Shown one piece after another: positions 47,103 through 58,300 of a stretch of DNA of 64,000 nucleotides (positions are counted from its first letter, which is position 1; every line of letters starts with the position of its first letter). The notes under the pieces are model-generated. The model was not told where the DNA came from. It was given only the letters and a program-made list of their open reading frames with translations, and did not search any database. The stretch is taken from assembly GCA_021292105.1 (NCBI GenBank), contig CM037871.1:55196866-55260865 (forward strand). The letters are read 5' to 3'. The position numbers and the translations under genes were made by a program. Source of the stretch: Anadara kagoshimensis (taxonomy: Eukaryota; Mollusca; Bivalvia; Arcoida; Arcidae).

Positions 47103-49040
47103 ACAGGGAGACAACCACTGCGGTAGCTCAGTTGGTATTGCTCGCTCCGTATGGGGGAATCCAAATGGGGAGGACCACTGGGGTAGCTCAGTTGGTATTG
47201 CTCGCTCCCTTTTGGGGAATCCAAATGGGGAGGACCACCGCGGTAGCTCAGTTGGTATTGCTCGCTCCGTATGGAGGAATCCAAATGGGGAGGACCACCG
47301 CGGTAGCTCAGTTAGTATGCTCGCCGTATGGAGGAATCCAAATGGGGAGGACCACGCGGTAGCTCAGTTGGTATTGCTCGCTCCGTATGGAGGAATCCAA
47401 ATGGGGAGGACCACCGCGGTAGCTCAGTTAGTATTGCTCGCTCCGTATGGAGGAATCCAAATGGGGAGGACCACGCGGTAGCTCAGTTGGTATTGCTCGC
47501 TCCGTATGGGGGAATCCAAATGGGGAGGACCACGCGGTAGCTCAGTTAGTATTGCTCGCTTCGTATGGGGAATCCAAATGGGGAGGACCACTCCGGTAGC
47601 TCAGTTGGTATTGCTCGCTTCGTATGGGGAATCAAATTGGGGAGGACCACTCCGGTAGCTCAGTTAGTATTGCTCGCTTCGTATGGGGAAATCAAATTGG
47701 GAGGACCACTCCGGTAGCTCAGTTGGTTGCTCGCTTCGTATGGGGAAATCAAATGGGGAGGACCACTCTAGCTCAGTTAGTGTTGCTCGCTTCGTATGGG
47801 GAAATCAAATTGGGGAGGACCACTCGGTAGCTCAGTTAGTGTTGCTCGCTTCGTATGGGGAATCAAATTGGGAGGACCACTCCGGTAGCTCAGCTGTATT
47901 GCTCGCTTCGTATGGGGAAATCAAATTGGGGAGGACCACTCCGGTAGCTCAGCTGGTATTGCTCGCTTCGTATGGGGAATCAAATGGGGAGGACCACGGT
48001 AGCTCAGTGGTTGCTCGCTTCGTATGGGGAAATCAAATTGGGGAGGACCACTCCGGTAGCTCAGTTAGTGTTGCTCGCTTCGTATGGGGAATCAAATTGG
48101 GGAGGACCACTCGGTAGCTCAGTTGGTATTGCTCGCTTCGTATGGGAAATCAAATGGGGAGGACCACTCCGGTAGCTCAGTTGGTATTGCTCGCTTCGTA
48201 GGGGAATCAAATGGGGAGGACCACTCCGGTAGCTCAGTTAGTATTGCTCGCTTCGTATGGGGAAATCAAATGGGGAGGACCACTCCGGTAGCTCAGTTAG
48301 TATTGCTCGCTTCGTATGGGGAATCAAATTGGGAGGACCACTCCGGTAGCTCAGTTAGTATTGCTCGCTTCGTATGGGGAAATCAAATTGGGGAGGACCA
48401 CTCCGGTAGCTCAGTTGGTATTGCTCGCTTCGTATGGGGAAATCAAATTTGGGAGGACCACTCCGGTAGCTCAGTTGGTATTGCTCGCTTCGTATGGGGA
48501 AATCAAATTGGGGAGGACCACTCCGGTAGCTCAGTTGGTATTGCTCGCTTCGTATTGGGAAATCAAAATAGGGAGGACCACTGCGGTAGCTCAGTTAGTG
48601 TTGCTCGCTTCGTATGGAGAAATCAAGATGGGGAGGACCACTCCGGTAGCTCAGTTAGTGTTGCTCGCTTCGTATGGGGGAATCAAAATGGGGAGGACCA
48701 CCGCGGTAGTTCAGTTGGTATTGCTCGCTTCGTATGGGGAAATCAAAATGGGGAGGACCACTCCGGTAGCTCAGTTAGTGTTGCTCGCTTCGTATGGGGA
48801 AATCGAATTGGGGAGGACCACTCCGGTAGCTCAGTTAGTGTTGCTCGCTTCGTATGGGGGATCAAAATGGGAAGAACCACTGCGGTAGCTCAGTTGGTAT
48901 TGCTCGCTTCGTATGGGGGAATCCAAATGGGGAGGACCACTGGGGTAGCTCAGTTGGTATTGCTCGCTCTGTATGGGGGAATCGAAATGGGGAGGACCAC
49001 TGCGGTGGCTCAGTTAGTATTGCTCGCTCCGTATGCGAGA
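47103..49040 (+). repeat. 60-bp satellite derived from the SINE tRNA-like head, ~33 copies
   Basis: Each unit is like CACTGCGGTAGCTCAGTTGG + TATTGCTCGCTCCGTATGG + GGAATCCAAATGGGGAGGAC. The first 45 bases match the head of the SINE at 62907, including the perfect A box TAGCTCAGTTGG; the B box (GGTTCGAAC) is missing, the unit closing instead at GGGGAGG. The outer units are 60 bp and closer to the SINE; many in 47330-48240 are 54-59 bp. The 20-codon period leaves long open frames on the plus strand, which I treat as by-products. Confidence 0.93.
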
Positions 49041-49810
49041 GATCGGAGTATTAATTTTATTTTTCCTCGAAAAAAAAAACCAGATATCCTATGGAAGCTC
49101 ATTAGGACCTCTTAAAAAAATTTATTAAATAAATGCGCTTCCGTTATCGTATTATAATATTTTTTTTTACAGAAATGTACAAAATAGATAAAATACGTCG
49201 ATTTCGTAATTTTTTTTTACTCTTTTATGCTATTTTTATATTTTAGGGTGTAAATGAACTCTTCTGAAGTTTGTCCAATTCTAAAATCACGAAAGTGATA
49301 ATACTAATACTACTACTACTACTAATAATAATAATGTCATGTGCTGATTTTGAATGCATTATTTTCATAAAAATTCAAAATCGGCTAATAATAATAATGA
49401 TAATAAAATACTATTGTTTGTCTTTAATGTTTAGAGACAGCTATTTTCTTAAATATTCTTAAATGCCGTTATATTTAGTCCGAGTCCTCAAAGGAGTGGC
49501 CAAAATATTGCAATTTCGGGTACGACATAATTAGTCTCTCTGAGAACTGATTGTTAGGACAAAGACAATAACATCTACGACGCAACAATTAACAACTTAG
49601 ATATATTGCGCATCCTTTTATGCATGTAATAGCTTCTCCTGCTTGTGTTGTATTTTTTTTCACAAATGATGACTGTTACGGTATATTTTGTTCCCACTTC
49701 AGTAACGCTATAAAATGAAGCAAACTGCTTACAAATAAATTGTTGATGTAAGGATATTGGAAGCCTAGCCGGTTATCAAGACCCTCAAAATGCTTACTAC
49801 CGTCGTTCTT
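49041..49810. other. non-coding stretch, nothing recognised
   Basis: AT-rich, short ACT and AAT runs at 49305-49335. Confidence 0.4.
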
Positions 49811-49932
49811 GTGTCACTAATATACCATTTTTTTTAATTTAATCATAAAATACATTCAAAAATGGTACATAACAATATAACGGCATTTTTAAAGTATTTT
49901 ATGATTAAATTCAAACAATGGTATATGACACT
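49811..49932. mobile_element. hairpin MITE, TGTCATATACCATTTTT family, copy 2
   Basis: More diverged than copy 1 but keeps both near-palindromic halves and the GGTATATGACAC end. Confidence 0.75.
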
Positions 49933-50159
49933 TGTGAGAAACCACGTCACACCGTTGAAGTACTCCTGTGAGTTGATGATGTTAAGCCCTTCATAGTACT
50001 CTAGTAAATGTCAATGTAAATGTCAAAATATTGTTGATAACTATGATTATCTCGGTATTTAAAATCCCCTGGATATATTTGACGTCCCATAGTTCCATTC
50101 ACTCTCAATTTTGATTACACAAGTGTCAGGTGCAGCTAGCTGAAAAAGATATGCTTACC

Positions 50160-50290
50160 TTTCCGGAGCATCCGACCTCACTTCTCTGGTGGAAGTTTAC
50201 GTGCTTAAAAATAAGTTTGCCAGTTTCAAAGATTTTGCTTTGATTTGGGATCATCATGTTATTGGACATGGACTGATCATGTATATTTTT
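50160..50290 (+). repeat. dispersed CTTCTCTGGTGGAAGTTTAC module, copy 4
   Basis: Preceded by TTACCTTTCCGGAGCATCCG, an extension also present at 62425, and followed by the GTTTCAAAG...TTTGCTTTG segment. Confidence 0.6.
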
Positions 50291-50519
50291 ATATTATTAT
50301 TCCTTAGACTTTAATAAACTTGCTACGAAGGACGGAAAAATTGATTATGCGAACATTATAACTGTCATATACCATTTTTTAAATTTAATCATAAAATACA
50401 TTCAAAAAATGGTATATTGTCTATTGTCATATACCATTTTTAATGAATTTTATGATTAAATTAAACAAGAGGCCCATGGGCCTGATACGCTCACCTGATA
50501 ACTAATGGCTAGCTGATAG

Positions 50520-51800
50520 ATTTAAAGAAAACATAAATACTAAACCCCAATGACTTTTTTCTTTACATCATGATAACCATTGTATCAATACCTACAACAT
50601 TCTAATATACATGCCTATACAAAAAGTTAATAGTTTTCAAAATAATTAACCATTTGAGTATTGTTTCACATCTGTGACCTTGACCTTTGAACCCATGACC
50701 TTTTTCTATACATCAAAATGATCATTGAATCGATACCTACCACATTCTAATATACGTGCCTATACAAAAAGTTTATAGTTTTCGAGATAATTAACCATTT
50801 CGGTATTGTTTTGCATCTGTGACCTTGGCCTTTGAACCCATGACCTATTTCTATACATAAAAATGATCATTGTATCAATACCTACAACATTCTAATATAC
50901 AAGCCTATACAAAAAGTATATTGTTTTCAAGATAATTAACCATTTCGGTATTGTTTCACATCTGTGCCATGACCTTTGAACCCATGACCTTTTTCTATAC
51001 ATCAAAATGATCGTTGTATCAATACCTACAACATTCTAATATACATGCCTATACAAAAAGTTTATAGTTTTCGAGATAATTTACCATTTCAATATTGTTT
51101 CACATCTGTGACCTTGACCTTTCAACCAATGACCTTTTTCTATACATCAAAATGATCGTTGTATCAATACCTACAACATTCTAATATACATGTCTATACA
51201 AAAAGTTTATAGTTTTCGAGATAATTAACCATTTCGGTATTGTTTCGCATCTGTGACCTTGACCTTTGAACCCATGACCTTTTTCTATACATCAAAATAA
51301 TCGTTGTATCAATACCTACAACATTCTAATATACATGCCTATACAAAAATTTATAGTTTTCAAGATAATTAAATATTTTGGTATTGTTTCACATCTGTGA
51401 CCTTGACCCTTGAACCCATGACCTTTTTCTATACATAAAAATGATCGCTGTATCAATACCTACAACATTCTAATATATATGCCTATACAAAAAGTTTATA
51501 GATTTCAAGATAACTAACCATTTCAGTATTGTTTCGCATCTGTGACCTTGACCTTTGAAACCCATGACCTTTTTCTATACATCAAAATGATCGTTGTATC
51601 GGTACCTACAACATTCTAATATACATGCCTATACAAAAAGTTTATAGTTTTCGAGATAATTAACCATTTTAGTAATGTTTCACATCTGTGACCTTGACCT
51701 TTGAACCCATGACCTTTTTCTATACATCAAAATGATCGTTGTATCGATACCTACAACATTCTTATATACATGCCTATACAAAAAGTTTATACTTTCCGAG
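50520..51800 (+). repeat. 147-bp core repeats of the pearl-like element
   Basis: Each has TGACCTTGACCTTTGAACC, CATGACCTTTTTCTATACAT, ATACCTACAACATTCTAATA and CCTATACAAAAAGTTTATAG. The first copy (about 50545) is degenerate. Confidence 0.93.
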
Positions 51801-52123
51801 ATTATAATTATAATCAGAGGAAAAAAATTAGGTCACGACCTTCACAATTGACCTTGACCTCATTTTGAAGATACTAACAAGAAAATATCAAAACTGAAAA
51901 CCCCATGTCATTATCTGGTCAAATAGTCAAGTTATAACAATTTGAAGCTATTTTACGATTTTTTCAAAATTAAACGCAAAAACGCGTAACCTATTTTTTA
52001 TCCGAATTTCACAAAATGAACAAACTATAGGCTTAAGACCCTAGAGAAGCCAAATATCACATCAGATTTTTTCTCCAATCAGTACTTTCGGAGAAGAAGA
52101 TTTTTTAAGATTTTTGCACCCCT

Positions 52124-52138
52124 AGGTCACCTTGACCT
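52124..52138. promoter_or_regulatory. perfect nuclear-receptor inverted repeat (ERE-type)
   Basis: AGGTCA-CCT-TGACCT, extended to CTAGGTCACCTTGACCTAG (52122-52140). This is the consensus of the vertebrate estrogen response element. Whether any receptor binds it here is not known. Confidence 0.5.
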
Positions 52139-52744
52139 AGTTATGGTAACCATAGCAACGCCGCGAACAAATCTGAATTGCACCGGCCCATATATACTTC
52201 TGACAAAGTTTCATTAAAAACTGTCTAGTAGTTTCAGAGGAGAAGTCGAAAATAGGTGTTAACGACGCACACACGCACGCACACACGCACGCACGCACAT
52301 ACACACGCTGCGCTATGCCATAAGCTCACATGACCTTTGGTCAGGTGAGCTAAAAAATGGTATATGACATAACCAACCAGCACCCTCATTCAAAGTCAGG
52401 GTCCTTATTTTGGCGCCTTTTGTAATAAATATTAGTCACAATGAAAAAATTGCTTGCTCCCGACTTCTACCGATCTCCCTGATGATCGGTAAAGCGAGTG
52501 TGCTATATTGTTTCGCAGTAATCGTTATTCACTGCCATCATCGGGTCCAGCCTGCAGTCACTTATATTATAAATAGTCTGAAGTCATTACTCGTATGTAC
52601 ATGTACACATGTAGTTTGTTTAGATAATTATTTGATCTTTTGAAGTTGTATGCTTAGGTTTTATTTCTCTGCCATGTTTTTCACCTGCAACTTTATATGT
52701 TACAATTTTTCACATTCAGGTTATGATTTGAGTTGTCAATTCAT

Positions 52745-52997
52745 ATTATACGATTCGGAAATAGACGAACATTAAATGTTACCTGACAACGGATGGATCG
52801 GTCCAAATGATCAGGCTATCTAGATTTGAACAAAACTATAGTTAGACTTTGTCAAAGACCTTCCACAGAAAATTTGGTTCCAATTGACCCATGGTTTTGG
52901 AGGAAAAGATACAAGTTTACTGATAGACGCATGCATACACAAGCACGCACGCTTCGCCATGCTATTAACTGACACGGCCTTTGGTTAGGTGAGCTAA
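52745..52997 (+). mobile_element. 3' end fragment of a second pearl-like element
   Basis: The terminal part CGCTTCGCCATGCTATTAAC and GGCCTTTGGTTAGGTGAGCT then AA matches the right end of the element at 50463. The core repeats are absent. Confidence 0.6.
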
Positions 52998-55236
52998 AAT
53001 GCTGCTTCTTGTTTCTATTTTAACTTACTCTATTGCTTATGTTTAACTAGGCGTGACTATCCATATGTAGCCAGTTCCCCGGTTCTACAATCATTGTTTA
53101 TCTAAGACTTTCTTTAACTTAAATCAGGCAAATTTCATACTGAAATGATTTTGTTAATTTTTAACATATTCAGGAATTTAAGGTATCTTTTTGAAGATCA
53201 GTCAAAGCTTAATACAGTCATAATTTCATTTTGTCAAAACGTGTTATTCATAGAACTATAAAATGTGGCCAAATTTTAACAAAGGCCGGGGCTCAACTAT
53301 AAAAGGAAACCAGTCAGAAAAACATGGTAGAATTCAAATTTCTTAGCCACATTCAAAGTTGGGAAGGTTTTTTGAAAATATCTAAAGACTTGTTTAGTTT
53401 TTGTCTTAGTTTGAAATTTGGCACCAAAGTTAGATTACCATCATAGACTTTGTAGGGCAAACATAACGTTGAACAAAAATGTTTTTATTAAGTAATTTTA
53501 TAAAATAAAACTTGAAGTGGAAAGTGTTTTGGGGAAGATTGACAGGTAAATAGGCGGAGTTTGATGTTTGATACAGGTAAAGTTCAATAAGTTATATAAC
53601 CAAGCACATGGTTGCCAAAATGTAAACAAAATAAATGAAGCCTCTTACCTGTTTTTATCATTTTCCAAATAAAATAATCCATGATATTTATATTGCATCC
53701 TTTTTAATCAAACATTCTAATTCCAGTCTCATGTATAACTAAATTTAAATAGGCCCACTAATAATTAGTAAGTTATATTTTCCTTATGCCATACCTCCCC
53801 CCTCCCCCTCCCCCTCTGGAAAAGTCATGCTAGGTAGTAGGGTAGTAGCCTAGTAGCCATATTTAAAATGATTTTTGTCCTGATACATTTTGGTCAAAAT
53901 TTAATTTGTATTTTCAAAATATGTCTGATCAACATTATTAAACTGTCAACTAATTTTTGTCTTCTATTTTTCTTCTTGATTTTCCATATTGTATTGCGGC
54001 ACATTGTCTTTCAATGACACTGCTAATGTTTCCATTTCCAAGATTTAAAACACATAAATCCAATAATTAGGTATAATTCACACTTTTCTGTCCAGCTCGA
54101 TAAACTTTTAAAATATTTCATTAACATCACTCCAAAAAATTAAATCAGTTTGCTAATAAGAAAAGCATTGCATCTTATTCCTAGCCAGGTTCAATGACTT
54201 TACAGCAAACATAAAATGTCCAAAATCCGCCATTTTCACACATTTAGATTGTTAAAAAAAATTAATAGGGTCAGATATACCCCAAGTCATCCGAGGCAAA
54301 ATTAGGAAAATATCTTTATAGAGCTACAGACATGCAAGTTTATTAATAATGAAGTTAACAAACCAAATACATGTAGTCACTTCATAAAAATATTCATTAA
54401 ATACTTAGTAAGACTGAGCATATTAATGAATATTCTAATGCCAAATTTTATAAATAAGATATACAAATCCCTGCTATACCTCTTTTACATAAGGATGGTC
54501 ATTCTTCATTTGGCGGGAGAAAATCTCATTGACTAACATAATAACTAAGTCAAGGATGTTTTTTTCAATAGAACTGTTTATTTTATTGTGTTTATTATAC
54601 ATTGATACAAGACTTTATTTTGTGGTGAATGGGAGTAGATCTAATGGCTATTAAAATTGAAAGAAAGCAAACATCTACAGATGACTGTTATTCTACATCA
54701 ACTTTATTTTAGATGAATACAACCATGTGGATTTATTTATAAATTTATTTTTAACATGAGATCAGCTAAGACACACCTTTTTGACCATATAAGAGATAAT
54801 TGCCGTCCGTACGGATATTTAAATAGGTCACCCCCGGCCTTTATATATATCATTGTGAAACTGGGGCCAGTTGTTTTTTTAAACAATTGCGTTCATTGAA
54901 GAATTACATAAATGGTTATTTAGAAATGACAGACATTTTTGGAACATCTTTATTTTTCGATTTAATGACATATTCATAACACAGTTACAATCTATACACT
55001 GCAAGTCGCTTTATCAATTGTTTTAACTACAGAAAGCAGATTTGTGTAAATACAGCGACAAGCTTTTATGGACGACATGAGCTTGTCTTAAGTACATGTA
55101 TTTGATGAATATAAAATTTTAAAATATAAAACTTTTTATAATCAGTGAAAAAAGTTTACAGCATAATTTGGTGAAATTTGCTGCTATTCACGAATTACGG
55201 ACATTAGTCTTTTCTTCCAAATGATGATACATAGTG
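52998..55236. other. non-coding stretch, 3' flank of the nucleoredoxin-like gene
   Basis: AT-rich. A GAAACTGGGGCC at 54856-54867 could be the end of a decayed MITE of the family at 722. No exon recognised. Confidence 0.4.
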
Positions 55237-55374
55237 TTACGTCCATGGTAATACATTGCTTCCTTTATTTGAGCAAACAGTTGTCCTTCCTTGGGAGTCG
55301 ATTACCTCCCCTTTATCGTTTAGCATTATTAACCTTGGGATTCCTTGGACGTCATATTTTTCTTCCAGTTGTTC
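55237..55374 (-). CDS. exon 3 of the nucleoredoxin-like gene
   Basis: Acceptor TTTTTTTCTAG precedes GAACAACTGG. Encodes EQLEEKYDVQGIPRLIMLND through the last beta strand to the stop at 55237. No standard AATAAA was seen just downstream. Confidence 0.88.
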   Translation of the reverse strand, partial: EQLEEKYDVQGIPRLIMLNDKGEVIDSQGRTTVCSNKGSNVLPWT

Positions 55375-58300
55375 CTAGAAAAAAAAATACTTAAACTGAG
55401 AAAATAAAAAATATGTTCATATTTAAAACAAATAGCTTTCACAACCTTCAACCTTTTGTTTTAGCAAGGTCTTTTTTTGTACTTAACGACAACGGCGTGA
55501 TAAGTTCTCGGTTGATAGAGTGTTTGCGTCCTAAGAGTGGGGGATAGAGCGCTTGTGTAATAAGAAGGCGCCTGCGTCATTAGAGGGGGCGATAGAGTGC
55601 TTGTATAATAAGAAGGGTGTTGGGTGCTTGCGTCATTAGAGGGGGCGTTAGATTCCCGTATGGTTCGAATTTAAATCTCTTGGGTGTTCAAGTAATGATT
55701 AATGAATAAGTGATGTATCTTTTGGAAATATTGTCATATACGTTAATCATAAAATACATTCAATAATGGTATATATGACAATACCTTACAAGACTTCCCA
55801 TGTCACCGTGAAAAAGAAACGGCTTTGTGTTTCTGTAAAACGAATTGCAAAGTAAACATGTTCGAAAACTTCGCCTATACAGCTGAAAACGGTTCCGATA
55901 TAGACACGAACACCTATGTCATTCACTCATCCTACATTTTAGTCTTTATATAACTATATTAATTATCGCATAAAATGATTATAAATATGGGGGAACAGTT
56001 GCCAACCGTAGTGCTCAGTGATAATTACGAAAATGCATTTTGCAATACAACAATGATTGTCAGAGTTTGCATGTAACTTCCAATATGCAGGCAGCGTTTA
56101 TGCAATCCAAAACTACAATACACACCAGGGGCGGATACAGGATTTTTTGAAAGGGGGGGGGGGGGGTTGAGAACTATCCAGGATTTTTTGAAAGGGGGGG
56201 TTGAGAACCATCCAGAATTTTTTGAACAGTTGAAAGGGGGGTTGAGATCTATACATGATTTTTAAAGGGAGGGGCGAGAATTATATCAATGCTAGATGCG
56301 AGCGCCGAAGGCGCGAGCTTCCAGAGACGATGGGTCTAGGGCAGAGCCCCGATGGGGGCCAAGAAAATAATTTTAATCAGTCAATATCTCACTCTCTCTC
56401 TCTCTCTCTTTAAATTTTTCAAAGGGGGGGTTGCAACCCCCGCAACCCCTCCCCTAAATCCGCCACTGCACACATTAAAATAAAGACATCTAGGTGTGGT
56501 TCATTGACAAGAACCTTAACTAGATCTTTGAAATTTCATTAAAATAAGCGACGAGTTACACACCCAAAATTTATTGTGATACACTCGATCTGTTATACAA
56601 TATATTAGGAAAACATATTAAAATCAGCACATGACAGAGGTTTTAAACGAGTAGATCAATAAGTAAAGGCTAATTGTGTCATTGTTTTTTCGACACACGT
56701 GTATATTCACCTACATATTCAAATTATATATAATAAATAATTATACATGTAGTTAAAAATTGGTATATATGATATGTAATTAAAACCACATAGCCGGTAT
56801 CTCTGGTGGTGGATGTTTCCCCGAGGGTAGGCAATAACTTTGTATTGTCAGAAATATATATTATTGTCTAAATTTGCTGCTAGTTAAAATATGAAATTCC
56901 TCAAAACTAAGGTATACTCCCTCATGCAAAGTATTTCCTTAACTTAATTTTGTGAAATATATTTTGGTCCTAAAAAAATGGTTACACAATTTTGGTTCAA
57001 GCACTTCTGACGAGGAATTTTATTTCGAAATGACAGTGCTGTAAGTTAAAATTAGTATATTTAATAAAAACGAAAGTTTTGAAGCTTTATGTACAACATT
57101 TACACGCGTTTCGATGGATAACACAAGAAAGTCTCATTTTTCGTTGGTAACCAGACAGAATGTATTTAATTTCAAACAATATGTTTTCAACACATGTAAG
57201 TACATGACGCAAGCGATATCAGCTAGGTGGGGACAATCGCTATAGGAAGTATCCAAACACGTCATTAAACACATGTGAACATGTAAAAGGTGATAATAAC
57301 ACTATGAATTGTATATTATAGTTTAACATGCACAATAAACATTGACCGACATAATAATACGATAAATATATAATAGAAATTGAATAATTTTCCTTTTTGT
57401 TACTGAATAACAACAGAATGGGAGATTTTGAACACTGTTACGCATTATGTTTACTTGTGCAAAATGTCCAATTCATTCATTTTTCCATAACAAAAAAAAT
57501 CAATTTCTGTTTACTTCTTTTAATTTCTTTTTAGATTTGAAAAAAATTGCTTATATTTCAACACGCAGAATTCTATAAATTGCAAACAAGCAGCGTGATT
57601 TAACACTATTACAACTGTTCAAGCAAGTTAAAGAAAAAGCTAGCTATGACGTAAAAATACAAATGACTTTGCGTCGTTTATGATAACATGACATTATTGG
57701 GAACAAAATTATTGAAATAAACAATGCGAACTTTTTCTTCGGGAGTACATTTTACTATTTATTTGCAAAATAAGGTCCATTGAAGCAACTTGGCCGTTGA
57801 AATCAAAAATTACATTGTTCGCGACACATAACATGACGTCATAAGATGAGCCAGGAGTACGTCATTAAAACGGAACAGCCATGGGATGGGAATACCACGG
57901 CTGGATTTCATATTCAAAGGAAAATGCGGACCATATTAAAATATGTTTTTACCTTAACCCGTCTGTTTGAATATGAGATTGCTGACCAAGGCATTCCTTC
58001 AAAGTAGTCCTCAAACTCTTCCTGGTCATTATCAAAGCTTATGAAGAGTATTTCTAACTTTGTATCTCCTTTTAATTTTAAGTTGTTGTAGAATTTTTCT
58101 AGAATAGGCGTGAAAGCTCGACATGGCGGACACCAACGTCCAGAAAAATATAAACCTGAAAAATTCGTTAAAAGTACTAAAATATCGCATAATGTAAATA
58201 AAAATGGGTTTCTTTATCACACGCTTTCCGATGGATCAACACTTAGGGTGGAGCTCAACATATTGATATAAAGGAACACCACCATTTCGGCGTAAATGAC

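Larger units (their letters stand above)
50463..52353 (+). mobile_element. pearl/Helentron-associated element with tandem core
   Basis: The left end holds a GGCCCATGGGCC palindrome and GCTCACCTGATA. The right end is TGACCTTTGGTCAGGTGAGC then TAA: a TGACC/GGTCA hairpin six bases before CTAA, as in Helitron-class 3' ends, with GCTCACCTGA shared in inverted form by both ends. Between them are about eight 147-bp core repeats and a non-repeated right part ending in a CACG microsatellite (52264-52306). This is the plan of bivalve pearl and HINE elements, which are moved in trans by a Helentron. No protein is encoded. Confidence 0.65.
50363..52369. mobile_element. hairpin MITE copy 3, split by a pearl-like element
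   Basis: The left part 50363-50462 runs into the second half as far as ATGATTAAATT; the remainder AAAAATGGTATATGACAT resumes at 52354. The inserted block is the element at 50463-52353. Confidence 0.85.

Noticed and set aside
47103-49040. CRISPR array
   Set aside because: Units are contiguous with no unique spacers, and the context is eukaryotic.
48084-49115. 343-codon plus-strand ORF and several others across the 60-bp array
   Set aside because: They exist because a 60-bp period without stops stays open in frame. The translation is a repeat of the SINE head with no protein features.
50520-51800. Tandem gene or enhancer cluster
   Set aside because: The repeats lie within an element with Helitron-class end structure; I report the receptor-like motifs only as a property of that element.
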